NCBI GenBank assembly: GCA_030448265.1
Contig: JAUJNG010000028.1
Coordinates: 1 to 50,722, forward strand
Length of the DNA stretch: 50,722 nucleotides
Source of the DNA: Abditibacterium sp.
Lineage (GTDB): Bacteria; Armatimonadota; Abditibacteriia; Abditibacteriales; Abditibacteriaceae
Direction: 5' to 3'
The notes below the pieces were generated by a model. It worked only from the letters and a program-made list of their open reading frames with translations, had not been told where the DNA came from and did no database searches. The translations under genes and the position numbers were made by a program. Below are positions 6,446 to 14,534 of this stretch, piece by piece; the stretch's first letter is position 1, and each line of letters opens with the position of its first letter.

Positions 6446-8335
6446 CTATTCCCGCCGCGTCAAAAGCTCCAAATACTGCTGCAACTTCTCCGCGAGCGCT
6501 AAATTCATCGTCGGCGCCGCCGCGATTTCTTCAACGGACGCGGCGCGAATCTTCTGCAAACTGCCGAAATGACTGAGCAGCGCGTTGCGCCGCGTTTCGC
6601 CGATACCTGGGATATCGTCCAATAATGATTTGGTGGCGTCTTTGCCGCGCCGTTTGCGGTGATGGGTGATGGCGAAACGATGCGCCTCGTCGCGGATGCG
6701 CTGCAACAGATGCAGCGATGGCGAATTGCGCGGCAGCGCGATAGCGTCTTTGCGTCCTGGCACGAAAAGCAGTTCGAATTGCTTGGCCAAACCCACGGTT
6801 GGGACGTATTCGAGGTTTTTTTCGCGTAGCACATCGAGCGCGATTCCCAACTGGCCTTTGCCCCCATCGATCATCAACAAATCGGGAAGCGGCAGAAACT
6901 TTTCGTCGCCTTCGAGCGCGCGCTGAAAACGGCGGCGCAAAACCTCGCGCATCATCTCGAAATCGTTCGGCTCGCTGCCGCCGGTGATTTCGAGGGCGTG
7001 CTTGATGGTGAAATGGCGGTAATCTTTTTTGTTGGGCTTGCCGCCCGTCGCCACCACCATCGAGCCGACCGAATTGGATCCTTGAATCGTGGAAATATCG
7101 AAGCATTCGATGCGATTGGGCAGGGTTTCCAGGCCGAGATGTTTTTGTAAATCAGTCAGCAAACCTTCGTTGATCTGCGTCGCCGTCGCGTTGTAAGACA
7201 GGTGTTCTTTGAGCGCCTGCGCCGCGTTTTGGAGCGCGAGTTCGACGGTGCGAACCTTATCGCCGCGCTGCGGGCGCCGCACTTCGATTTTTCGATTCGA
7301 TTTTTCGCTCAGCCATTCCTCAATCGCCCCCGCGTCCTCCAGTTCGTGAGCCGAAAGAATTTCGCGCGGGACGGTCATGGGGCCTTCGTAGTGCTGGCGA
7401 ATGAAAACCGAAATCACTTCGGCATCTTCGCGGCCTTCGATGTTTTGCAGAAAAAAATGCTGGTCGCCGATGAGTTTTCCATCGCGCACCACCAATAGCG
7501 CGACCGAAGCGACACCGGCTTCGATGGAAAGGCCCAGAGCGTCGTATTCGTCGCTGGAATGGGAAACCACGAGCTGTTTTTCCAGCACCGATTTGACGGC
7601 CTCGATTTGATCGCGCAGCGTCGCGGCGCGCTCGAATTCCATCGCTGCGGCGGCTTCCTGCATCGCGCTTTGCAGATGTTTCACCACATCGCCGCCTTTG
7701 CCTTCGAGGAAATTCTTCAACTCCTGCGCCTGCGCCGCGTAGTTTTCGCGCGACACCGCGCCGATGCAGGGCGCGGTGCAGCGATTGATGTGATATTCCA
7801 GACACGGAGTTTCGAGCGGCTTGGAAGTGTCGCGCCAGGGACAGCCGCCCCAGCGCTTGTCGCCGTGCAGTGCGCCGGTTCGCACTTTGAAAACGCGCTT
7901 GGCCAAACTCACTGTCGAACGCATTTTTCCGGCGCCCGCGTAAGGCCCGAAATAGACCGCTTTGTCGTTTTTGGGATTGCGAACTTCCAGCAGCGCGGGA
8001 AATTCGTCGCCCAGGGTGATTTTGAGATAGGGATAGCGCTTGTCGTCCTTCAACCGGATGTTGAAGGGCGGTTTGTGCATTTTGACGAGATTATTTTCTA
8101 AAATCAGCGCTTCTTTTTCGTTGCGCGTGACGATGGTTTCGATATCGGCCACCAGGCGCGCCAGTTTGCGCGTGAGGGGTGAATGCCCGCCGTCTTTGGA
8201 AAAGTAGGAGCGCACCCGCGACTTCAACGAGCGCGCTTTACCGATATAAAGCACTTTTCCATTTTCGTCTTTGTGAATATAGACGCCAGGCGATTCGGGC
8301 AGGGCGGCGAGGCGTTCTTCGAGGCTGATAGGCAT
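6446..8335 (-). CDS. uvrC: Excinuclease ABC subunit C
   Basis: The 629-residue protein makes the dual incisions of nucleotide excision repair with UvrAB. The GIY-YIG nuclease domain lies near residues 12-95 (PGVYIHKDENGKVLYIGKARSLKSRVRSYF). Next come the Cys-bearing CLEYHINRCTAPC segment and a UVR motif around 200-240. The RNase H-like C-terminal nuclease domain contains FDISTIQGSNSVGSMVV and LLMIDGGKGQL. Tandem helix-hairpin-helix motifs end the protein (DDIPGIGETRRNALLSHFG). The ATG at 8335 (MPISLEER) is chosen because the in-frame upstream extension runs into an inverted repeat. Length is normal. Confidence 0.96.
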   Translation of the reverse strand: MPISLEERLAALPESPGVYIHKDENGKVLYIGKARSLKSRVRSYFSKDGGHSPLTRKLARLVADIETIVTRNEKEALILENNLVKMHKPPFNIRLKDDKRYPYLKITLGDEFPALLEVRNPKNDKAVYFGPYAGAGKMRSTVSLAKRVFKVRTGALHGDKRWGGCPWRDTSKPLETPCLEYHINRCTAPCIGAVSRENYAAQAQELKNFLEGKGGDVVKHLQSAMQEAAAAMEFERAATLRDQIEAVKSVLEKQLVVSHSSDEYDALGLSIEAGVASVALLVVRDGKLIGDQHFFLQNIEGREDAEVISVFIRQHYEGPMTVPREILSAHELEDAGAIEEWLSEKSNRKIEVRRPQRGDKVRTVELALQNAAQALKEHLSYNATATQINEGLLTDLQKHLGLETLPNRIECFDISTIQGSNSVGSMVVATGGKPNKKDYRHFTIKHALEITGGSEPNDFEMMREVLRRRFQRALEGDEKFLPLPDLLMIDGGKGQLGIALDVLREKNLEYVPTVGLAKQFELLFVPGRKDAIALPRNSPSLHLLQRIRDEAHRFAITHHRKRRGKDATKSLLDDIPGIGETRRNALLSHFGSLQKIRAASVEEIAAAPTMNLALAEKLQQYLELLTRRE

Positions 8336-8343
8336 AAGAGATA

Positions 8344-8434
8344 GTTCACACAAAGAAACAAAGTTCGCACGAAGAACACAAAGAAAATTTAAAACTTCGT
8401 GTTCTTGGTGCGAACTTTGTTTCTTTGTGTGAAC
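8344..8434. repeat. Inverted repeat between the SDR gene and uvrC
   Basis: The left arm GTTCACACAAAGAAACAAAG and the right arm CTTTGTTTCTTTGTGTGAAC are exact complements at the tips and pair through most of the element. It leaves 8 bases to uvrC and 6 to the SDR stop. Confidence 0.88.
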
Positions 8435-8440
8435 CCGAAA

Positions 8441-9211
8441 TTAGGGCGAAACGGGTTCTTGCCAGCGACGAACCAGGCCCGCTAACGCTCCACGCGGCAA
8501 CAGGCGCGGCGCCAGAGCCACCAGCAAGCGATTGGAAAGCCCAGGAACGCAGAGCGCGTCGCCGCGCAGCATCGCTTTGACGCCGCGTCGCGCGACGGTT
8601 TTGGCACTCATGAAATGGGCGGCGGCGAGTTTGGAAGAGTGCATCGCGGCGCGGGTTTGAAACTCGGAAGTCGTCGCGCCAGGACACAAACACGTCACGC
8701 TCACGCCGCTCGCGCGCGTTTCCTCGTTGAGCGCCTCGGAAAAAGAGAGCACATAGGCTTTGCTCGCGTAATAAGTCGCCATAAGCGGCCCGGGGAAAAA
8801 GCTCGCGACCGAGGCGACGTTGAGAATCTGGCCGCTTTTTCGTTCCAGCATCGCGGGCAGAAAGAGGCGCGTCAGATGCGTGAGCGCCACGATATTCACG
8901 CTCAAAATATCGAGGTTCTTCTCCCAATCGGCCTCGGCGAACGGCCCGTAGTCGGCGAAACCGGCGTTGTTGACCAAAACATTGATGTCGCGGCCCTGGA
9001 GCGACTCGAAAATTCGTTGCGGTGCCCCACTTTCACTTAAATCGGCGACTAAGACTGTCACGCCAACGTGGGGTTCGAGCAATGCCGCCAGTTCGCGCAG
9101 TTTGTCTTCGCGCCGCGCCACCAGAACCAGATCGAAACGCTTTCGCGCCAGTTCTTTGGCGACTTCCCATCCGATGCCGGACGACGCGCCGGTGACAAGA
9201 GCGGTTTTCAT
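8441..9211 (-). CDS. Short-chain dehydrogenase/reductase
   Basis: The 256-residue protein is a classical SDR. TGASSGIG (7-14) is the dinucleotide-binding glycine motif, NNAG is at 81-84, and the catalytic Ser134, Tyr147 and Lys151 form the expected S-Y-xxx-K arrangement. The Arg-rich start of the second strand (VARRED) favours NADP(H). The C-terminus is basic and hydrophobic (about 205-250), as in DltE-type SDRs that may associate with the membrane. The substrate is unknown. It could be co-transcribed with uvrC, although a hairpin lies between them. Confidence 0.88.
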   Translation of the reverse strand: MKTALVTGASSGIGWEVAKELARKRFDLVLVARREDKLRELAALLEPHVGVTVLVADLSESGAPQRIFESLQGRDINVLVNNAGFADYGPFAEADWEKNLDILSVNIVALTHLTRLFLPAMLERKSGQILNVASVASFFPGPLMATYYASKAYVLSFSEALNEETRASGVSVTCLCPGATTSEFQTRAAMHSSKLAAAHFMSAKTVARRGVKAMLRGDALCVPGLSNRLLVALAPRLLPRGALAGLVRRWQEPVSP

Positions 9212-9277
9212 AGAAGCGAGAAGCGAGAGGTGGGAGGCGAGGAATATCTCATTTCTCGCCTCCCGCCTCTCGCTTCT
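9212..9277. repeat. Inverted repeat (AGAAGCGAGAGG family), copy 1
   Basis: AGAAGCGAGAAGCGAGAGG pairs with CCTCTCGCTTCT across a short AT-rich centre. It abuts the SDR start codon on one side and contains two bases of the moaB stop codon on the other. A related element follows rpsF at 21831-21883. Confidence 0.85.
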
Positions 9278-9854
9278 ACTTGCGTGTTTCGGGTCGCGCT
9301 TCGCGCACCAGATGCCCGATTTCCGGCACGATGAGTTTTTCCATCGCCAGCCGAATCGCGTTGGTCGAGCCAGGCAAAACGAACAGCAAAGTGCGGCCCA
9401 TCACGCCGGCGAAGGCGCGCGAGAGCATCGCGGCGGCGCCGATTTCCTCCCACGACAAAACGCGAAAGATCTCGCCGAAACCTGGCAGTTCTTTGGTCAG
9501 GAGCGGGCGCAGCGCTTCGGGCGAAACATCGCGCGTCGCGATGCCGCTTCCGCCCGTGACGATGATGACTTCGGGGTCGCCCAGGCCATCGGAGGCCTGT
9601 TGAACCGCGCTCTGAATCGCGGGAATTTCGTCGCGCACCACCTGACGGCCCAAAATTTCATGGCCCGCACTGGCGAGCAAATCTTCGATGAGCGCGCCAC
9701 CCTCATCGGTTTCGAGGGTGCGCGTGTCGGAAACGGTGAGGACGAAAGCGCGCACGAAAGCGGGTGCCTGCGCGCGGTGTTCTTGGGTCGATGCCGAAAC
9801 CTCGCGGTGCGCGGGTTCGGGCTGCAAACCTTGTTGATCGGGATGTTGAGACAT
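9276..9854 (-). CDS. moaB: MoaB/MogA-family molybdopterin biosynthesis protein
   Basis: The 192-residue protein is predicted to adenylylate molybdopterin or otherwise assist molybdenum cofactor synthesis. Family blocks are TVSDTR, the phosphate-binding VTGGSGIATRDVSPEAL, and LPGSTNAIRLAMEKLIVPEIGHLVRE near the C-terminus. The N-terminal 30 residues are Gln/Pro-rich and outside the domain. The ATG at 9854 is used; the frame opens 8 codons earlier only at a TTG. No other molybdenum cofactor genes are in the window. Confidence 0.85.
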   Translation of the reverse strand: MSQHPDQQGLQPEPAHREVSASTQEHRAQAPAFVRAFVLTVSDTRTLETDEGGALIEDLLASAGHEILGRQVVRDEIPAIQSAVQQASDGLGDPEVIIVTGGSGIATRDVSPEALRPLLTKELPGFGEIFRVLSWEEIGAAAMLSRAFAGVMGRTLLFVLPGSTNAIRLAMEKLIVPEIGHLVREARPETRK

Positions 9855-9933
9855 AATGGTTTCGGAATTCCAGTGCAACGCAAATTCAAGGAAGGAATCG
9901 CTGCCCTTTTATTTAACCGCAGTTGAAGCTCAT

Positions 9934-11217
9934 TCACATGCTGTTAATCGCAGGCGGCGCCAGCGCCACGCTTTCGCCGCGTTTCACGCCCCACATCAAA
10001 GCCCAGGCGAGGGCGAGCATGACGGGCGCGAACAGCATCACGGTGTTGTAGTTTTGGCCGCTCAATTCGATAACCCCCGCGTTGAGAATCGGGCCGGCGA
10101 TGGCGGCGAGCGATTGGAAAAGATAATAAAGGCCGGTGTAGGTGCCCAGACGGCTGCTGTCGGTCATGTCGGAGAGCATTGCGATGGGATGGATGATGAC
10201 CAGCGCGTAGCACAGCCCGATGAGCATCAAAATGGCGCCCACGAGAGGAATCGCGCCCAAAACGGGCAGAGAAAAGAGAGGTTGAATCAGCGTCGCGGCG
10301 GGCAGGAAGAAGAGGACGAGCAGAAGCGCCGCCATTCCTATCAGTCCCAGCATCACCGTCGCGCGGCGGCCCCATCTGGCCCCCAGACTTCCCGACGGCA
10401 GCGCGAAAACCAGAAAACTGAGCGACGCCAGACCGAACAAACGCGAACTGTCGGCAACCCTCAACCCCAAATGCTCCAGGGCGTAAAGCGAAAAGAAGCC
10501 CTCGACGGCGGTATAGCCTACCATGAGGCAAAACAGCGCCAGAAGCAGGCACAGCGCGCTTTTGTCGCTATCGGCGAAGATTTCTCGCAGGCTGGCCACG
10601 AAGCCTGGGGGTTTGTCGTCGACTTCGAGAGCGCCGCTGGCATAAGTTTTGGGTTCTCTCACGAAGGCGAACAGCAGGGCCGCTGCCACAATCACGACTC
10701 CCGAACCAAGCCAGAAAGGGTAGGCCGCATCGCTTTTCGCCAGGGCGCCACCGCCGAAATAGGCGATGATGGCGCCCACGCCGCCCATGAACGAGACGGC
10801 GGCGCTCGCCTGCGACCGGAGCGGCGAGGGCGTGACATCGGCCACCAGCGCGACGACAGGCGTGCGCCACACCGCCATGCAGATGAGAAGGGTGCTGGTG
10901 CAAAGCACAAAAAGCGGCAAAGCCGAAACGAGCGGCACAAACGCGAACGCCAGAGCCGCGACCGGAGCGCCGAACAAAATAAACGGCATGCGGCGTCCGA
11001 TGGGAGTGCGAATTTTGTCCGACCACACCCCGACCGGCGGCTGAATCAAGAGCGCCGCGATGTTGTCGAGCGTGATGAAAAAAGAAATCCACAGCGGGTC
11101 GAGACGGAATTTTTCGGAGAGAAAAACGGGCACGAAGGCACCGTAAATCGCCCAGATGGCGCTCACGCCCAGAAAGCCGAGGCCCAGAAAAAAGGTTTTG
11201 CCGTAATTGAGCTTCAT
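9934..11217 (-). CDS. MFS transporter (GPH/SLC45-like sugar transporter type)
   Basis: The 427-residue protein has about 12 hydrophobic segments. The loop between helices 2 and 3 reads PPVGVWSDKIRTPIGRRMPFI, matching the D-R-[ST]-x-G-R-R-x-P/R pattern of the SLC45 and GPH-type sucrose carriers. A sugar or glycoside substrate is therefore likely. The ATG at 11217 (MKLNYGKTFFLGLGF) begins immediately before the first membrane helix; the 75-codon upstream extension is low-complexity and crosses a repeat. The gene stands alone. Confidence 0.85.
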   Translation of the reverse strand: MKLNYGKTFFLGLGFLGVSAIWAIYGAFVPVFLSEKFRLDPLWISFFITLDNIAALLIQPPVGVWSDKIRTPIGRRMPFILFGAPVAALAFAFVPLVSALPLFVLCTSTLLICMAVWRTPVVALVADVTPSPLRSQASAAVSFMGGVGAIIAYFGGGALAKSDAAYPFWLGSGVVIVAAALLFAFVREPKTYASGALEVDDKPPGFVASLREIFADSDKSALCLLLALFCLMVGYTAVEGFFSLYALEHLGLRVADSSRLFGLASLSFLVFALPSGSLGARWGRRATVMLGLIGMAALLLVLFFLPAATLIQPLFSLPVLGAIPLVGAILMLIGLCYALVIIHPIAMLSDMTDSSRLGTYTGLYYLFQSLAAIAGPILNAGVIELSGQNYNTVMLFAPVMLALAWALMWGVKRGESVALAPPAINSM

Positions 11218-11331
11218 CGGGAAGCATTTTGCCTGAGTCGGTGAAAGGGGCGCAATCAGGGCCGCGCTTCGCCGGTTTCGCGGGCCGGCCGGAGCAGCCC
11301 TGAATCGTTTCCAGAGGCGGTTTGAAGCGTT

Positions 11332-11424
11332 CGTAGGGGCGTAGCGTGCTACGCCCAAAACATTCGGGAGTCCTTGATTTGCTAAAGCTCCAAGGCTCAG
11401 GGCGTAGCACGCTACGCCCCTACG
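11332..11424. repeat. Inverted repeat with CGTAGGGG termini, copy 1
   Basis: CGTAGGGGCGTAGCGTGCTA and its reverse complement flank a 45-base centre. It lies in the 280-bp gap 11218-11497, which otherwise shows no gene. An element with the same CGTAGGGG tips and a different interior is at 22882-22945. Confidence 0.85.
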
Positions 11425-11497
11425 AGCATTTCCAAAGCACACCCCAAGAAGTCACACCTTAAGTGGCAGGCCATGTGCCTGACAAACCCACTGTGTT

Positions 11498-14488
11498 TTA
11501 CGGCTCCAATTGCAGCACGTCGCCCGCCGCCGCGTCGCGTTCGTCGCCGACCACACTGGTGTTTAGCCCGACGTAGAAACGGCCCTCGCCCATTTCGAGC
11601 GCGTTGGGCAGAGCCGCCGCGTTGAAAACGGCGCGGCGCGTCCACGTTTTCAAGTCGCGCGACTCGAAAACCTCGCCCTGGTAGAGCGGCGCGGCTTCGT
11701 CGCGCGCGGGCTGAAGCAGTTGGCCGGTGAGAACGTAAACCGCGCCGTCGCGCGCCACGATGTCGCGCACGGCGGAATTGCGAAAGGCTTCCACCATCTG
11801 CGCGCCCGCCGCGTCGAGCGACGGCAGGTAAAAGAGCGGAAATTCCGCAGTGCCAAAGCGCGGCGCATACAGCACGCCGTCGGGCGCGTCGGGCAGGGGA
11901 AAGGGCGTGAGGCGCGCCGGAGCGCTCACCGATTCCAACCCTGGCAGCAGGTCGAGAACGCGGCGGTTCCAGCCCGCGCCATCCCACACGAAAACGCCCG
12001 CTCCGGCGTCGTATCCGGTCAGCAGCAGGCCGCTCGGCAACGCAATCATCTGGTCGAAATATTTATCGGCGGGCAGTTCGCGGCCCGCCGCAGGCTGAAC
12101 GACCTGCCAGGAGGCGCCCGCGTCGTCGGAAACCTGAAGCTGAGTCTTGTTGTCGCCGGTGAGGACGTAGGCCCAAAGCCGGCCTTGCCACGTCGCGATG
12201 TCGGGCGTCCAACCGGCTTTGGGCAGAGTGCGCCGCTTGATCCAGCCGAAATCGGGGTTTGCCTCCGCTCCGGCGCGCTTGATGTAGGCGTTGCCCCATT
12301 CCTTGGTCTCGCCGAGTTCGTCGGCGGGATCGATGCCTGGCACCAGCAGCACATTTTCGCCCTCGATTTGCCCGACGCGAAACAGTTCGACGCCTTCTTC
12401 TTTGGTCGCAAGATCGAGCCGCCAGCCGCCCTCTGGCGCGTAGGAATGGATATTGGAAGGCCCGCGATTATGACGGTCGTCGCCGTCGCCGGTGTAGAGG
12501 CGGCCATCGAACCACTGCAAATCGCCGATGCCGCGCGCCAGCGCGTCGGTGCCGGTGAGTTCTGGGAAACGGGCGCGTCCTGGATTTCCCGTCACCTTCC
12601 ACGACCGCAGCAATGCCGGCGCGTCCGCGACGCTCGATTTCCACACAGTTTCGCGCGGCGCGTTCACCTGGAAGAAACCGGTCTGCGAAATGGTCTGGCG
12701 CGCCGCGTCCTCGCCGGTGAGGAGGGTGGCCTGAAGAACGTAGGAGCCGCGCGGCAGACGCTCGGCGGGCACCTGAAAACGGGCGCCCGTCGCGCGGAGC
12801 GGCACCGTCGCCTGCCAGAGCGCTTCGCCCTGAGGTTTGGGGCCTTGCGGCGTGTTCTGGGCCGCGCGCACTTCGATGGCCACGTTGAGAGCGGGCGCCT
12901 GGGGCGTCGCCATGAAGAGCGCCAATTGCGCGTTTCTTGAACTCGCGCCGCCAAAAAAAGGAATCAGCGTCGCGTCGAGGGCGCTGCCTTCGAGCAAAAA
13001 TGGTCGCGCGTCCCAAACCCAGAACGCTTCCTGAAGCCATTTTTTGACTTCGGCGGCCTGGGGCGCTTCGCCCAGGGCTTCGGGCGCGAACTCCCGCAAG
13101 CCCCACGACAACACCATGTAGGCGCGCGTGGCGATTCGCTTGCCGTTCTGGGCGCTTAGCAGATAGCGCCCGCCTGGCAGAGCGCGCGCTTCGACATCGC
13201 GCTGCGCCACGAAAAGGCCCAGCGATGGATAAGCCTCAATGCGGGTTTCTCCCTGCTCCCACTGCGCCTGGGTCGCTTCGACGCTGCGCTTCCCGAGCGG
13301 CGAATAGAGCGTCGCGCGCTGCGGCAAAAGGGGAAGCGACGCCTCGAACGGCGAGGTCTGCGATTCGACTTCGACCCTCAGGGCGTCGCCCCGAATGGCC
13401 TCGGTCGGGGCGCCGTTAAAAAACGCGGCGGCGCGCCAGAACAGGCGATTCTCTTCCAGTTGAGGCGGCGAAAGCTGCACATCGAGCGCTGCTCCCGCCG
13501 TCTGGGGCGTGGCGGCGTCGGATTTCGGCGTCCAGACCGCGCCCCAGGGCAGACCGCGCTCGCGGTCGGTGAAGGAGGTGCGTTCGTCGCGCGTCCAGGT
13601 GTAGGAAGGCGCGGGCGGCAACGCGCCCGATGCGCCCGCCGCGCGGTCGCGGTCGAAAACGTGGAACTGCACGCCGAGCCACTGGCTCAGACGGGCCGCG
13701 TCGAGCTTTCGCGTGCCGCCGGTATCCCAGAAACCGGCCAGAGGCAGCCGCGCTTCGATTTGATAGCCGCCCTCGACGCGTCGCGCCGCGACCTGGGCGT
13801 CCTCAATGGCGCCAAACATTGCCATATGGGCGCTTCGCACCGTCGCGGGCGTGCCGCTGGCCGCATCGGGAGCCGCCACGACGAGACCAAAAGTGCCGCG
13901 CTTTCGCAGGCTGCCCCACTGGTTGAACGAAGTGCCGCCCACGCCGCCGTCATCGAGCGAGGTGACGGAGCGCGTGTCGAAGGCAACCGCGATGGCGTCG
14001 CCGGTTTCGAGCGCAGCATTCTCGGAAGCGGGCACGATGGCTTCATCGGCGACGCGCGCGGCGAGATAAATCGCCTCGTCGTCGAGGGCGAGGCGCATCA
14101 TGGCCGCATCGGGACGCGAGAGGGGAGCGCCGACGGGGGTTTCACCGGCGAGCGGGGCGAACATCCAGTCGCCAACACCGGTTTCACGCCGCCACAACCC
14201 CTGATACATTAGCGCGGCGCCGCGCCCCCAGGCGGCGGGCGCGGCCCATTCCGCGACATCGCCATCGACCACGACGGCTCCGCCCGCCAGTTTCGCGGTG
14301 GGAAGAAGGGGAATCGTGGCGCCGCGCTCGATGGCGCGCTGCAAAAAATCGGCGCCGGTCGGCTCCTGGCCTGGCTGCGCTTGCGCGCCCGTTGCCATCA
14401 AGAGAAGGCCGCTCGCCAGAAACAGCTTCGCCGCGCGAGGCGCGAGTTTCATTTTGTTCTTTTTCGCAGGGGGAGGAATGGTTTTCAT
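11498..14488 (-). CDS. Large secreted protein: CBM9-like N-terminal domain and sialidase-like beta-propeller C-terminal domain
   Basis: The 996-residue protein starts with a basic region and a hydrophobic core ending in ATGAQAQ, a likely Sec signal peptide. Residues about 50-300 (GAVVVDGDVAEWAAPAAW, DDEAIYLAARVAD, GDAIAVAFDTR, YQIEARLPLAGF) match the family 9 carbohydrate-binding (DOMON-like) fold. The middle contains beta-rich segments typical of extracellular accessory domains. From about 640 the protein looks like a beta-propeller, with an Asp-box-like SDDAGASWQVV near 790. No catalytic residues of a sialidase can be assigned. The ATG at 14488 is used; an in-frame ATG at 14452 immediately before the signal-peptide core is also possible. 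It is followed by the MFS gene and preceded by a DUF6785-type gene. Confidence 0.7.
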   Translation of the reverse strand: MKTIPPPAKKNKMKLAPRAAKLFLASGLLLMATGAQAQPGQEPTGADFLQRAIERGATIPLLPTAKLAGGAVVVDGDVAEWAAPAAWGRGAALMYQGLWRRETGVGDWMFAPLAGETPVGAPLSRPDAAMMRLALDDEAIYLAARVADEAIVPASENAALETGDAIAVAFDTRSVTSLDDGGVGGTSFNQWGSLRKRGTFGLVVAAPDAASGTPATVRSAHMAMFGAIEDAQVAARRVEGGYQIEARLPLAGFWDTGGTRKLDAARLSQWLGVQFHVFDRDRAAGASGALPPAPSYTWTRDERTSFTDRERGLPWGAVWTPKSDAATPQTAGAALDVQLSPPQLEENRLFWRAAAFFNGAPTEAIRGDALRVEVESQTSPFEASLPLLPQRATLYSPLGKRSVEATQAQWEQGETRIEAYPSLGLFVAQRDVEARALPGGRYLLSAQNGKRIATRAYMVLSWGLREFAPEALGEAPQAAEVKKWLQEAFWVWDARPFLLEGSALDATLIPFFGGASSRNAQLALFMATPQAPALNVAIEVRAAQNTPQGPKPQGEALWQATVPLRATGARFQVPAERLPRGSYVLQATLLTGEDAARQTISQTGFFQVNAPRETVWKSSVADAPALLRSWKVTGNPGRARFPELTGTDALARGIGDLQWFDGRLYTGDGDDRHNRGPSNIHSYAPEGGWRLDLATKEEGVELFRVGQIEGENVLLVPGIDPADELGETKEWGNAYIKRAGAEANPDFGWIKRRTLPKAGWTPDIATWQGRLWAYVLTGDNKTQLQVSDDAGASWQVVQPAAGRELPADKYFDQMIALPSGLLLTGYDAGAGVFVWDGAGWNRRVLDLLPGLESVSAPARLTPFPLPDAPDGVLYAPRFGTAEFPLFYLPSLDAAGAQMVEAFRNSAVRDIVARDGAVYVLTGQLLQPARDEAAPLYQGEVFESRDLKTWTRRAVFNAAALPNALEMGEGRFYVGLNTSVVGDERDAAAGDVLQLEP

Positions 14489-14534
14489 GAATGGCAAAAT
14501 TCGGTTCAATGGGTTAATTCGGGATAACGATATT

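Noticed and set aside
9856..11244. Long + strand ORF of 462 codons opposite the MFS gene
   Set aside because: It is a His/Gln/Arg-rich antisense shadow of the transporter; the minus-strand frame has clear membrane helices and MFS motifs.
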